DNA of 64,000 bases, from the NCBI GenBank assembly GCA_963698255.1, contig CAVOQD010000015.1, positions 186,001-250,000 of the forward strand, read 5' to 3'. Position 1 is the first letter of the stretch. Each line of letters begins with the position of its first letter. The notes under the pieces are model-generated. The model saw only the letters and a program-made list of their open reading frames with translations. It did no database searches and had not been told where the DNA came from. The translations under genes were made by a program, and so were the position numbers. Positions 8,254-17,930 of the stretch are shown one piece after another. This DNA comes from JAWKOK01 sp963698255 (GTDB lineage Bacteria; Chloroflexota; Anaerolineae; Caldilineales; Caldilineaceae).

Positions 8254-9546
8254 ATGACTAGACGATTCAGTTACCTTCTTGTACTTGGCGCTGTTTTTGT
8301 TCTGCTCTTGGCCGGCTGTGCCGCGCCAGCGGCGGCTCCGGCGGCAGATGGTGGTGACGGCGAGGCGGCCGGTGTCACCATGTCGCTTTGGACGCGTGAC
8401 AGCAATCAGGCGCAGGTGCGCACCCTGGTGGACGCGTGGAATGACTCGCACGACAATCAGATCGAGGTTACGGTGATCCCGGCCGGCGAGTTCGTGACCA
8501 AGGTCGGCACGGCGGTGGCCGGCGGCGCTGCGCCCGACATCATCGCCATCGACCTGATCTATGTGCCCGCTTTCGCCGCTGCCGGACAGATGACCGACAT
8601 CACGGATCTGGCCAAAGGGCTGCCCTATTTCGACGAACTCAGCCATTCGCATGTGCGGCTGGCGACGTACGAAGACAAGATCTATGCGCTGCCCTTCAAC
8701 GCTGAAGGGTCGGTTCTCTTCTACAACAAGGATCTCTTTGAGCAGGCCGGGCTTGATCCGGAATCTCCGCCGACGACATGGGCTGAAATTGCCGAGGCGT
8801 CGGAAGCAATCTCGGCGCTGGGCGATGACATCTACGGCTACTACTTCTCCGGCGCCTGTGCCGGCTGTAATGCCTTCACCTTCCTGCCCTTGATCTGGGC
8901 CAGCGGCGGCGACGTGCTCAACGAAGACGGCACCGCGGCCACTCTGGACGACCCGATGGTCGCGGCGGCCCTCGAGTTCTACAAGGGTCTATGGGATGCA
9001 GGGCAAGTGCCTGCCGGCGCACAGGTCGATTCCGGTTCCGAGTTCGCCAACACGTTCCCCGGCGGCAACATCGGCATGCAGGGTCTCGGCGCTTTCGCCA
9101 TCAACATGCTCAAGACCGACTTCCCCGAGGTTAACTTCGGCGTCGCGCCACTGCCCGGTATGGATGGCGGCGAATCCTCCTTCGCCGGCGGCGACAGCAT
9201 CGGCATTCCCGCCGGTTCCGAGTATGTGGATGAAGCCTTCGAGTTCCTGGCCTGGCTGACTTCGGAAGATGTACAACTCGAACACTACGCGCAGGTGAAC
9301 AGCTTGCCGGTGCGCGCCGATCTGGCCGACAATGAGTACTTTGCCGAGGATCCGCGCCTGACGACGAATGCCAATGCCATGGCCACAGGGCGTACGCCCT
9401 ACACCACGGTCTACAACCAACTTTTCAACGACGCCAACGGACCGTGGCTGGAGATGTTCCAAACCGCCATCTTCGACGGTGATGTCGAAGGCGCGATTGC
9501 GACGGCCCAGGAGAAGTTCACCGACATTCTCGCCGAAGCTGAATAA
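8254..9546 (+). CDS. sugar ABC transporter substrate-binding lipoprotein (family 1)
   Basis: 430 residues from the ATG at 8254, chosen for the good ribosome site AAGGAG and because it yields a clean lipoprotein signal, lipobox LAGC (Cys22). After the short Ala/Pro linker the mature part begins VTMSLWTRDSNQAQ, the opening strand of extracellular solute-binding family 1, and contains INMLKTDFPEVNFGVAPLPG and FAGGDSIGIPAGS, typical of UgpB/MalE-like receptors. It lies 100 bases after the LacI gene and before two MalF/MalG-type permeases. No ATPase is encoded in this cluster, so a shared MsmX/UgpC-type ATPase elsewhere is probably used. Confidence 0.92.
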   Translation: MTRRFSYLLVLGAVFVLLLAGCAAPAAAPAADGGDGEAAGVTMSLWTRDSNQAQVRTLVDAWNDSHDNQIEVTVIPAGEFVTKVGTAVAGGAAPDIIAIDLIYVPAFAAAGQMTDITDLAKGLPYFDELSHSHVRLATYEDKIYALPFNAEGSVLFYNKDLFEQAGLDPESPPTTWAEIAEASEAISALGDDIYGYYFSGACAGCNAFTFLPLIWASGGDVLNEDGTAATLDDPMVAAALEFYKGLWDAGQVPAGAQVDSGSEFANTFPGGNIGMQGLGAFAINMLKTDFPEVNFGVAPLPGMDGGESSFAGGDSIGIPAGSEYVDEAFEFLAWLTSEDVQLEHYAQVNSLPVRADLADNEYFAEDPRLTTNANAMATGRTPYTTVYNQLFNDANGPWLEMFQTAIFDGDVEGAIATAQEKFTDILAEAE

Positions 9547-9571
9547 CGCATAACAAGCATCACCAACCAAC

Positions 9572-9636
9572 GTTTAGTGAGCACGTCCACATCCGGCTCT
9601 ATCTGAGGGTCTCGGAACGGGGCGTGTTCACTAAAC
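9572..9636. repeat. inverted repeat of the GTTTAGTG family
   Basis: Left arm GTTTAGTGAGCACG and right arm CGTGTTCACTAAAC, one mismatch in 14 bp, 37-base loop. It lies between the binding-protein stop and the first permease; compare 4664-4748. It could modulate readthrough between receptor and permease genes, but no T-run follows. Confidence 0.75.
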
Positions 9637-9652
9637 AGAGGAATTCATCTCC

Positions 9653-10578
9653 ATGACCGCTACCAGCCAACCCCTTGAATCGACGCGTACCAAACGTTCT
9701 CGCTTGACAATCTGCGCCGGCAAAATATGGGCATCTTTTTCGTGTTGCCTGCCGTCCTCTTCACCCTGACCTTCTTCATCATACCGCTGGCCATGACGAT
9801 CTGGATGTCATTGCACGACTGGCCGCTGTTGGGCACACCGTCGTTCGCTGGTTTGAAGAACTATGTCTCGCTCGTCCAGGATGATCAGTTCTGGTCCAGT
9901 CTCTGGTTCACCACCAAATACACGTTGCTGGTGACGCCGATGATTTTTGTCCTGGCCTTCGCGCTGGCGCTGCTCGTCAATGTGCCGTTGTTCGGTATTG
10001 GCTTCTATCGCACGGCCTACTTCTTGCCGGTGGTCATTGGGCTGGGTACATCTAGTTTGCTCTGGGTCTGGTTGCTCAACGACCGTGTGGGCATTATCAA
10101 CGGCATCCTTATGGATCTTGGCTGGATCCAGGCGCCGATCATTTGGCTCGGTTCGTTGAACACGGCACTGTTCTCGATCACAGTCTCCATTGTCTGGAAG
10201 ACGGTCGGTTTTTCCATGATCCTGCTGCTGGCCGGCATGCAGGCGATTCCGGACGAACTCTATCAGGCCGCCATGGTCGACGGTGCAGGCTACTGGTCGC
10301 GGCTACGCCACATCACTATGCCGCTGCTGAAGACGACCTTCGCACTGGCGCTGGTGATCTCCGTGATCGGTTCCTATCTCGCCTTTGACCAGTTCTACAT
10401 CATGACGCGCGGCGGTCCGCAGAACCAGACCATTACTGTCGTCTACTGGATCTTCGCCAACTCATTCACCTATTTCAAGCTGGGATACGGCGCGGCGCTT
10501 TCGCTGGTACTGCTGGTGATCCTGGCCATGCTCAGCGTCGTTCAGTTGAGGATTCTACGCGATGATACGGGCTATTGA
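9653..10578 (+). CDS. sugar ABC transporter permease, MalF type, one N-terminal frameshift
   Basis: The ATG at 9653 gives a short polar N terminus (MTATSQPLESTRTKRSR) that runs out of frame at about 9707; the main frame continues SLDNLRRQNMGIFFVLPAVL to the stop at 10578. Six membrane segments are visible, with the cytoplasmic EAA-like loop ELYQAAMVDGAGYWSRLRHI and then MPLL before the last helices. As read, translation could also begin at the internal ATG 9727. It pairs with the second permease 27 bases downstream to form the membrane channel for the receptor at 8254. Confidence 0.88.
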
Positions 10579-10605
10579 TCGACTGTTTTCATACAGGTAT
10601 CGATT

Positions 10606-11493
10606 ATGACTACTGCTGCTTCCAATCCTGCGCCGATGAACGCCGGGCGCAGACGTGCTCGGCGCGTTTCTCGGCGGGCCGTTCTCTACACGATCTGTAT
10701 CGTGCTTGCCCTGCTATTTCTCTTTCCGGTTGCCTGGTCGATGATGACCTCATTGAAGCCGCCGGCTGAGGCCCTGGCGTCGCCGCCGACCTATCTGCCC
10801 TCAAGCCTTACCTTGGAGAACTATTTTAAGCTCAATCAGTATGGGGCGGGACTCTTCCAATATGTCTACAACAGTGCCATGGTTGCCATCGGCACCGTTC
10901 TGGGTACGATCATCCTGAGCACGCTGGGCGGCTACGGTTTTTCTCGCTTCGATTTTCCCGGCAAAAACGTGCTTTTCGTGATCATCCTGGCCACGCTGAT
11001 GATCCCGTTCCAGTCGATTTTGACGCCGCTCTTTCTGATCCTTGGCAAGCTCAGGTTGCAGAACACCCTGACCGGACTGGCCTTGGTCTACATCACCTTC
11101 CAGCTTCCCTTCGGCATCTTCATGATGCGCAACATGTTCGATACCATCCCGCGTGAACTCGAAGAGGCCGCGTTGCTGGACGGTTGCAACACCATCAGCT
11201 TGCTCTATCGCGTTATGTTGGTGCTCGTGCGTCCCGGCATCATCACGGTTGGCATCTACGCCTTCCTCAACGCATGGAACGAGTTTTTGGCCGCGCTGAT
11301 TCTCATGACCCAAGAGAGCCACTTCACGTTGCCCATCATGCTTACCAGCGTGCGCAGCGGCTACTATGGAGCCATCGACTGGGGGGCGTTGCAAGCAGGG
11401 GTCACCGTCGCCATCCTGCCCTGCGTGATCATCTTCCTGCTGCTCCAGCGCTACTATATGCAGGGCCTCATGGGCGGTGCGGTCAAGGGGTGA
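10606..11493 (+). CDS. sugar ABC transporter permease, MalG type
   Basis: 295 residues, six membrane segments, the first at about residues 27-47 (LYTICIVLALLFLFPVAWSM). The EAA loop reads ELEEAALLDGCNTISLLYRV followed by VRPGI. It closely follows the first permease and completes the importer. Intact reading frame. Confidence 0.93.
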   Translation: MTTAASNPAPMNAGRRRARRVSRRAVLYTICIVLALLFLFPVAWSMMTSLKPPAEALASPPTYLPSSLTLENYFKLNQYGAGLFQYVYNSAMVAIGTVLGTIILSTLGGYGFSRFDFPGKNVLFVIILATLMIPFQSILTPLFLILGKLRLQNTLTGLALVYITFQLPFGIFMMRNMFDTIPRELEEAALLDGCNTISLLYRVMLVLVRPGIITVGIYAFLNAWNEFLAALILMTQESHFTLPIMLTSVRSGYYGAIDWGALQAGVTVAILPCVIIFLLLQRYYMQGLMGGAVKG

Positions 11494-11506
11494 GTTCTTT
11501 GCCGCA

Positions 11507-11726
11507 GACTCCACTGAAAAAAGACAAAGATTCGTCACAGATGACTCTACTGCAAAAACAAAAGATTCGTCACAGATGGCCACAGATAAACACCTGATAT
11601 TCACAGATATCTTCCGGCAGAGTGTAGAAGGCCAGTGTGGCGGCAAAATTATCTGTGTCCTATCCGTACAAAACCTGTGTGAATCTGTGGCAGAAATCAG
11701 TTCTTGCGGCAGAGTCATCCGTGGCA
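11507..11726. repeat. GACTCYACTGC-ended palindromic element with CACAGAT words
   Basis: The left end carries GACTCCACTGAAAAAAGAC, with a second end-like GACTCTACTGCAAAAACA at 11543. The interior repeats GTCACAGATGGCCACAGAT, and the right half contains the complementary ATCTGTGTCC and GTGTGAATCTGTGG, finishing in the inverted end TTCTTGCGGCAGAGTC. The same end motif recurs at 16687, 24312, 37483, 57489 and 59983. No coding potential. It separates permease and glycosidase genes. Confidence 0.65.
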
Positions 11727-11771
11727 AAAAGTGCGGATTCTCCGCGACTCAGACGATAAGGAAGCGATTCA

Positions 11772-13651
11772 ATGTACCGTGAACCATTGCCCCAAAACAG
11801 AGCGCCGCTCCAACCGGCGGCCTTTCGCCCGCTCCCCGTCGGTGCGGTGAGACCCAGCGGCTGGCTCGACGATCAACTGCGCGTCCAGGCCGGCGGCTTG
11901 ACCGGCCACCTCGACGAATTCTGGCCCGACGTCGGCCTCAACTGCGGTTGGCTGGGCGGCGACGGCGACGCCTGGGAACGCGCTCCCTACTACTGTGATG
12001 GGCTTGTGCCGCTGGGCTACATCCTGGACGACCCGCGGCTGATCGTCAAGGGCCAGAAGTATGTGGATTGGACACTCAACAGCGTCCGATCGAATGGACA
12101 GTTCGGCCCCGACAACAACGACTGGTGGCCGCGTATGGTCATGCTCAAGGTGTTGATGAGCTACTACGAAGCCACCCAGGACGAACGCGTCATTGGCCTG
12201 ATGAGCGACTATTTTCGCTTCCAACAGCGGATGATCGATGCCCGTCCGCTGAGCGATTGGGGCAAGGCGCGTGGCGCCGACAACCTGCTCTCCATCCAAT
12301 GGCTCTACAACCTGACCGGTGAGCCGTTTCTGCTCGAACTTGCCGACCGGATCGCCGAGCTGACCATGGACTGGGCCGGCCTGCAGGGCGACTACGCCTG
12401 GGCGAGATGCTGATCGGCGATCACCGCATGAACATGGCCACCCATGTGGTCAACAACGCCATGGGCATCAAGACGCCGGTCGTTGCGTACGTTCAGAATG
12501 GCGACGCTTCACAACTGGAAGCCGCCAGGGCCGGCATCGACAATCTCATGCGTCACCACGGCCAGCCCAACGGCATCTGGAGCGGTGACGAACACCTCAA
12601 CGGCACCTGTCCCACCTCGGGCACCGAGCTCTGCGCCGTCGCCGAGTACATGTTCTCGCTGGAGGAGATGATCCGCATCAGCGGCGACCCGGCCTACGGC
12701 GACATGCTCGAACGGGTCGCCTACAATGCGCTGCCGGCCACCTTCAAACCCGACATGTGGGCGCACCAGTATGATCAGCAGGTCAATCAGGTGGCGGCCA
12801 CCGTGGCAAAGCGCAACTGGACCGACAACACCGATGATTCCAACATCTACGGGCTGGAGCCCCACTTCGGCTGCTGCACGGCCAACATGCACCAGGCGTG
12901 GCCCAAGCTGGCCAAGAGCCTGGTCATGGCACCGACGAAGGACTGGCCGTCATCGCCTATGCGCCTTGCGTCGCTGCGGCCATCATTGGCGACGGCGTCA
13001 AGGTGCAGTTGACCGTTGACACCCAATATCCATTTGACGGCAGAATCAAGCTGACCATCGGCCTCTCTAGGCCGGCATCTTTTCCACTGTCGCTGCGTAT
13101 CCCGGCCTGGGCCGGCGGCGTCACAGTCGATGTCAACGGACGAAGCACTGGCTGCGCCCGATGCCGCTTCCTTCTACCGCATCGAGCGTTCGTGGACGGA
13201 TGGCGACATTGTCACGCTCGACCTGCCCATGCACGTCCGCGTTGAGCGGGGCCACAAGGATCTGGTTTCCATCTTCCGCGGACCGTTGCTCTTCGGCTTG
13301 CGCATGGGCGAGCAGTGGCAGCAGATCGCCGGCGACCTGCCCCACGCCGACTGGGAGGTCTATCCGACCACGCCGTGGAACTATGGGTTGCTGTTGAATG
13401 AGAACGATCTGGGCGCAAGCGTCCGGGTCGAATCTGATGCCGCCGAGGCGACATCGTTTGATCCCGACAACGTACCGGTGCGTCTGTTCGTCCACGCACG
13501 TCGTCTTCCTCAATGGCATCTGGTCGACAACTCTGCCGGTGACATCGATGCCGGGCCCCATGAATCTGACGAGCCGTTGGAAGAGGTGGAACTGATTCCC
13601 TACGGATCCACCAATCTGCGCATTGCCGCGTTTCCGTTGGTTCGAAATTGA
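11772..13651 (+). CDS. GH127-type beta-L-arabinofuranosidase (DUF1680), three frameshifts
   Basis: Three single-base breaks (about 12404, 12930 and 13140) split one continuous protein of about 625 residues. Joined, it contains the DUF1680 alpha/alpha barrel: WLGGDGDAWERAPYYCDG, then NDWWPRMVMLKVLMSYYEAT, the Glu-x-Cys motif in SGTELCAVAEYM, and HFGCCTANMHQAWPKLAKS. In the family's characterised member the Glu-x-Cys and Cys-Cys residues hold zinc and one Cys is the nucleophile, and all are present here. A C-terminal beta domain follows. It has no signal peptide, so it would act in the cytoplasm on oligosaccharides imported by the preceding ABC system. Two breaks fall where a run of three C or G would restore the frame, which favours sequencing error. 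Confidence 0.87.
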
Positions 13652-13661
13652 GGAGATCCCC

Positions 13662-14795
13662 ATGCCAATCATCGAAGCGGAATTTATGGAGTTGACCGAA
13701 GACCTCGATCGTCGAGGCCTTCTGGGCGGAGAACGAGCGCTGTTTCGAGTTCACGACGGACAAGCCGCGCTGTGCCGCCACATTCTCGCCGGACGACCAC
13801 TGGATCTTCGAGTTCATGCAGGTGCCGTCAACGGTGCGCTACTACCATGACAAAGCCTATCGGGACGAACTCCATCGCGAGGTCAACGCGGTCACTTTGC
13901 AGTATGTCGGCAAGGCCTTCTTTGACGAGGATACGTTCGAGCACAGCTCCCAAACGCATCGAGAATCTCTTCGGCAGCGAGTTCGCCTATCTGGAAGGCA
14001 GCACGCCCTGGCTCAAACATGTGACCGACGATGTCGATGCGTTTGAGCGTATGCTGGATGTCGTCGAGGAAAGTTGACATAACGGAGTGGGCGTTGCCCG
14101 AACCTTTCCTGGTGGAGTGGGAAGAGCGGGCCGAGGCAGGCAAGCCGTTGCCCAAGCTCGGCACAGGCAGCCGCGGCCCTGCGACCATCATCACATCGGT
14201 GTTGAACCCGGAGTTGGCACTTTATTGGATGTACGATCACCCGGAGACCATGCGCCGCTTCACAGCGTTGCTGGGGCCGAAGATGGTTGAACTGAACAGG
14301 GTGCTGCGCGAATTCAGCGGCAACGACGAGCCGGGCTGGTGGATCACCGACGACAACTCGGCGCTCTTCAGTCCGCCGCTCTATCGCGAATTCTGCTATC
14401 CGGTGCTGGAGACGGTGCTCAATGCACTGGCGCCGGGCGATGCAAAGCGCTATCAGCATTCGGACAGTTCCATGGGCCATCTGATGGATCAGCAGTATGA
14501 ACTGGGCATTCGTGAGGTCAACTACGGCCCTGAAGTCGATGTCGGGCTGATCCGGCAGAAGATGCCCGACGCCATGATCCTCGGCCAGTTGCCGCCCTTC
14601 ACGCTGCGCAACGGCAGTCCGGCCGAGATCGAGCAGCGAATCGTCGACGATTTTGCCAAGGCCGGCGCCACCGGCGGATTGATCGTCACCACTGCCGGTT
14701 CGCTGGCCGCGGGCACCGGCGTCGGACGCATGCGCTACTTCATGCAGACGGTTCAGGATCGCTGCCGCTATGACAACGATGTAGAACTGCTTTAA
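13662..14795 (+). CDS. uroporphyrinogen decarboxylase-like (URO-D family) protein, several frameshifts
   Basis: Starts MPIIEAEFMELTEDLD at 13662, ten bases after the glycosidase stop, and continues through about three frame changes (near 13705, 13950 and 14070) to 14795. Recognisable blocks are WIFEFMQVPSTVRYYHDKAY, FGSEFAYLEGSTPW, GPATIITSVLNPELALYWMY, GWWITDDNSALFSPPLYREF and DAMILGQLPPFTLRNG. The fold is that of URO-D/MtaA-type proteins. Members in sugar operons are not haem enzymes and probably act in methyl transfer or in sugar-derived metabolism; the reaction is unknown. It is the last gene before the terminator at 14854. Confidence 0.78.
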
Positions 14796-14853
14796 TTCAA
14801 ACGGGTGTGTTCAAACCATCTGCGCTAAATTCCCAATGACACGTGAACACAAA

Positions 14854-14888
14854 AACGCCTGGTCCAAAGACCAGGCGTTCGATTTTTT
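14854..14888. terminator. bidirectional intrinsic terminator
   Basis: An 11-bp perfect stem, AACGCCTGGTC/GACCAGGCGTT with loop CAAA, followed by ATTTTTT on the plus strand and preceded by five A (a T-run on the minus strand). It lies between the convergent URO-D-like gene and rpmB. Confidence 0.9.
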
Positions 14889-14918
14889 CTGACGAGGGGT
14901 AGACTCAGCCCAATCGGA

Positions 14919-15155
14919 CTAGGTCACATCTTTCAGCTTGAGGTCATTCTTGCGCAGATAGGCCATCAGACCCATCTTGTTGACGCTCTTCATGGCGCTG
15001 GTCGATGCTTTGATCTTAACCGAACGACCCAATTCCGGGACAAAGATCGTGTATTTCTGCACGTTCGGCTGCCATTGACGTTTTGTTTTCTTCTTTGACC
15101 AGGGCACGCTGTTGCCGTGCATTGGTGACTTGCCGCTTAGTTTACACTTGGCCAT
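14919..15155 (-). CDS. rpmB: 50S ribosomal protein L28
   Basis: 78 residues: MAKCKLSGKSPMHGNSVP, then KKKTKRQWQPNVQK, and the L28 C-terminal part VKIKASTSAMKSVNKMG. It binds 23S rRNA near the exit region of the large subunit. The start at 15155 is preferred over 15161 because AAGGAG lies six bases before it. Monocistronic, with its own promoter at 15249-15277 and terminator at 14854. Confidence 0.95.
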   Translation of the reverse strand: MAKCKLSGKSPMHGNSVPWSKKKTKRQWQPNVQKYTIFVPELGRSVKIKASTSAMKSVNKMGLMAYLRKNDLKLKDVT

Positions 15156-15248
15156 GATCATCTCCTTAACGTCTCGATTGCCGACCGTCCTGTCCGAACC
15201 TGGACTTCGAGACGCGCGCCGGCGAGATTTTTCTACTCAAACCCAGCA

Positions 15249-15277
15249 ATTATAGCAGGGAATGGGGTGGTTGTCAC
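15249..15277 (-). promoter_or_regulatory. extended -10 promoter for rpmB
   Basis: Minus strand GTGACA (15277-15272), 17-base spacer, TATAAT (15254-15249) with the TGC extension in front. Transcription would start near 15242, giving an 87-base leader. A strong promoter fits a ribosomal gene. Confidence 0.8.
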
Positions 15278-15321
15278 AATTTTGGGGCGAGAGAAAATTA
15301 ATGTCGCGTACGGAGCAGCCC

Positions 15322-16404
15322 TCAGTCCAGCGCCCCCGTCTCCTGCAACATCTCCAACGTCCCCTGCAGATCATCCAGATCGCTCAGATCGAAGTCGGGC
15401 GTGTCGATCTCGGCCAACGGCTTCAGCGCTGGATTGGGCGTTACGTTCTCGCCGGTGAGCGGGTATTCGTTGGTCTCATCGCTGAAGAACTGCTGTGCGC
15501 TATCAGAGAGCAGGAAGCGGACGAAATCCTGGGCTTGCTCCACGTTTTCACTGGTATCGATGACACAGACGCCGGCTACGTTGATCATGGCGCCTACATC
15601 GCCGGATGGGAAGAAGTAGTTGGCGGCAGCAAATCCGCTATCTTCCGACAGGAAGCGGAAAAGGTAGTAATGGTTAACCAGGCCGGCTGTAATCTCGCCC
15701 TTGCCGGTCGCTTCGACAATCGATGCGTTGTTTGGATAGACTTGGACATCATTGGCGATCATATCCTGCAACCATGCACGGGCAGCCTCTTCGCCGGCAT
15801 TGACGCGCATGGCCGTGACAAAGGCCTGAAAGCTGCCGTTGGTCGGCGCCCAGCCTACCCGTCCGCGCCACTGCTCGTCGGTCAGATCGAAGACGCTGGC
15901 CGGCAGGTCATCGACGGCAACTTCCTCGGTGTTGTAGACGAGCACGCGTGCTCGTCCACTGGTGCCCACCCACTGGTTGTCCGCGCTGACGAAGCGCGGA
16001 TCAACCCCGTCCGTGATCTCAGCGGGCAGGGCAGCGCAGCGACCGACCTCTGCCAGAGCGCCGAGCGAACCGGCATCCTGTCCGAAGAAGACATCCGCCG
16101 GCGAATTTTGACCTTCTTCTAGGATGGTGGCTGCCATCTCCGCGGTGTCGCCGTAGCGTACTTCTACCTGGACGCCGCTCTCTTCCGCATACAGTTTCAG
16201 CAGTGGATCGACCAAATTCTCGTTACGGCCGGAATAGATGACCAGCGCCTGATCGTCGCCGGACGATTCTATGCTTGGACTCTCCTGTTCTGCCGCATTG
16301 TCGACTGTCGCGGGGATGCTCGTTGGTTGGCAGGCGGCAAGAGCCAGCACCGCACCTAGGATCAGAATCACCAGCACTGCCCGCATACGATCTCTTTCGT
16401 TCAT
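15322..16404 (-). CDS. iron(III) ABC transporter substrate-binding lipoprotein (FbpA/FutA-like)
   Basis: 360 residues with lipoprotein signal, lipobox LAAC (Cys25). The mature part begins ALVIYSGRNENLVDPLLKLY, typical of family 1 iron-binding receptors, and includes the paired Tyr region AGLVNHYYLFRFL that holds Fe3+ in FbpA-type proteins, and FFPSGDVGAMINVAGVCVI. It delivers iron to an ABC importer, but no permease or ATPase is next to it in this window, so it is an orphan receptor here. I see no convincing Fur box upstream. Confidence 0.88.
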   Translation of the reverse strand: MNERDRMRAVLVILILGAVLALAACQPTSIPATVDNAAEQESPSIESSGDDQALVIYSGRNENLVDPLLKLYAEESGVQVEVRYGDTAEMAATILEEGQNSPADVFFGQDAGSLGALAEVGRCAALPAEITDGVDPRFVSADNQWVGTSGRARVLVYNTEEVAVDDLPASVFDLTDEQWRGRVGWAPTNGSFQAFVTAMRVNAGEEAARAWLQDMIANDVQVYPNNASIVEATGKGEITAGLVNHYYLFRFLSEDSGFAAANYFFPSGDVGAMINVAGVCVIDTSENVEQAQDFVRFLLSDSAQQFFSDETNEYPLTGENVTPNPALKPLAEIDTPDFDLSDLDDLQGTLEMLQETGALD

Positions 16405-16878
16405 ATGATTGATAGTCCTCCCTGTAGTCCTATTCGGTCATGGATGATTTCACATGTCATTCCGGTTCTGTGGATAGAGAACGACACTGGGCAAGACTAT
16501 CACGATGCTCTGGTGATTTCAAGCGCCAAAACCGATGAAATAGCGGGTCAAAGTATGAGTCGGACCTTAAGGCGAAAATTTATCATGCTTCGTCGGATCA
16601 CCAAGGGCTGCTGAACGGATTCATTAAGCGTACTTAATCTGGGCTGGTTCAGGCACCAATGTCAACCTATTTCTGAACCATCACATGACTCTACCGCAAA
16701 AACCACGAATGATTTGAGCGCGTTGGGTATGGGTGATACACTGCACCATCACGGTATTTAGGGCGCTTTCGCCATGATTGAATCCGATGGCATGGCGATT
16801 GGGACGACCCCGCTGATCGCGCAACCGGCCAACGCATTCGCTTGGACGGTAGGCAAGGTTATTTTGAGGTTTTGACCG
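16405..16878. other. intergenic region with one repeat end
   Basis: No plausible gene. At 16687 the text GACTCTACCGCAAAAACC, followed by ACGAAT, matches the end motif of the palindromic family at 11507, 37408 and 59983, here as a solo end. The rest shows no clear structure. Confidence 0.5.
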
Positions 16879-17580
16879 ATGGCTGGACTTATGAGGCAAC
16901 CGTTCGAGTGTGACCTGATCGTCAACGCCGGAGGCAACAGCCGGCGCATGGGCGTCCAGAAGGCGTTGTTGCCCGTGCCGCCCGATGAAACGCCACTGTT
17001 GCGGCACGTCATTGAGCGACTATCCGGGCTGGTCAGCGGTCAGACCTATGTCATTGCCAACGATCCGATGCTCTCACTGAAGGCGAGACTGCCGGAGTCC
17101 GTTGTGCAGGTTCCCGATCACCATCCCGGTGCTGGCTCGCTCGGCGGGCTGGCAACCGGGATGGCCCATTGTACTGGATGGGCCATGGTCGTCGCCTGCG
17201 ATCTGCCTCTGGTTAGCCCCGAGCTTTTTGCTGCGCTTTTCGCCCTCACCGGGGAGTCGGAGGATGTTTGTCTCGCAGCCGGCGAGGAGGACGACCAGGT
17301 CTGGGATGCAATCGTTCCCAGGACCGAAGGCTATCCACAGCCGTTGCATGCGCTCTACCATCGTCGCTCTTTGCCCGCTATGCAAACGCTGTTGGCGCAG
17401 AGGGATCTGCGCATCGTCAACCTCTACGAAACCATCCGTGTGCGCTATGTGGATGAGCCGGAACTGCGGCTAATTGATCCTGACTTGCGCTCGTTTTTCA
17501 ATGTCAATACGCCGGAAGATTGGCAGCGAGCACTGTCGATCATGCCGAATGACGGTTCGACGTCTGGCGGGTCGGCATAA
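16879..17580 (+). CDS. MobA-like molybdenum cofactor guanylyltransferase / NTP transferase
   Basis: 233 residues. The nucleotide-binding signature is NAGGNSRRMGVQKALLPVP (usually LAGGxSxRMGxDK), followed by the metal-binding VVACDLPLVSPELF, then PLHALYHRRSLPAMQTLL and the closing FFNVNTPEDWQRA, all in MobA order. MobA links GMP to molybdopterin in the cytoplasm. The first residue of the signature is Asn rather than Leu, and the usual Asp-Lys is Gln-Lys, so a related sugar-nucleotide or MocA-type transferase is possible. No other cofactor-biosynthesis genes are nearby. Confidence 0.8.
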   Translation: MAGLMRQPFECDLIVNAGGNSRRMGVQKALLPVPPDETPLLRHVIERLSGLVSGQTYVIANDPMLSLKARLPESVVQVPDHHPGAGSLGGLATGMAHCTGWAMVVACDLPLVSPELFAALFALTGESEDVCLAAGEEDDQVWDAIVPRTEGYPQPLHALYHRRSLPAMQTLLAQRDLRIVNLYETIRVRYVDEPELRLIDPDLRSFFNVNTPEDWQRALSIMPNDGSTSGGSA

Positions 17581-17624
17581 AAAAAGCCCATGCATCGGGC
17601 CCGATGCATGGGCTTTTTTTATGC
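17575..17624. terminator. 50-bp perfect palindrome, bidirectional terminator
   Basis: A flawless palindrome centred at 17599.5 with outer arms GCATAAAAAAAGCCCATGCA and the mirror GGGCTTTTTTTATGC. It supplies T7 runs in both directions and overlaps the mobA stop codon (TAA at 17578). It lies between convergent genes. Confidence 0.95.
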
Positions 17625-17630
17625 CGCGAT

Positions 17631-17930
17631 TTAGTAGCCTTCGTAGCCGGGAATCTGTCGGCGACCGCCGCCGGCGCCGTAGGAGACGATGTCCGCCGCC
17701 AACATCAGGCCAAGCCATAGCCAGTCCAATCCCGTAACGCCGCCCGGCGAGACGATGATGTACATGAGCGTGGTCCAGGGCACGAAGATAAGCCCGAGGA
17801 TCGGCCATAGCCACCAGACCAGAGGCCAGCCTGCGAAGGCCAGATTCCACATGCCGGGGCGGAAGAGCCACCAGAAGGCGCCCATGATGCGCGGGCCAAC
17901 GAGTAGAAGAGCCAGGAAGAAACAACACAT
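17631..17930 (-). CDS. small multi-pass membrane protein of unknown function
   Basis: 99 residues starting MCCFFLALLLVGPRIMGAFW at 17930, supported by AAGG about ten bases upstream. Four hydrophobic segments fill most of the length (WWLFRPGMWNLAF, WPLVWWLWPILGLIFVP, TTLMYIIVSPGG, LDWLWLGLMLAADIVSYG), with a short Gly/Arg-rich tail GGGRRQIPGYEGY. It resembles small conserved membrane proteins of Chloroflexota and Actinomycetota that have no known role. It ends against the bidirectional terminator shared with mobA. Confidence 0.7.
   Translation of the reverse strand: MCCFFLALLLVGPRIMGAFWWLFRPGMWNLAFAGWPLVWWLWPILGLIFVPWTTLMYIIVSPGGVTGLDWLWLGLMLAADIVSYGAGGGRRQIPGYEGY

Noticed and set aside
11507..11726. 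A riboswitch or attenuator before the glycosidase gene
   Set aside because: The structure matches the dispersed palindromic repeat family with the same ends at other loci, so it is a repeat rather than a gene-specific leader.
10801..11727. 308-codon minus-strand frame
   Set aside because: It lies opposite an intact MalG-type permease and a repeat, and has no recognisable domain.
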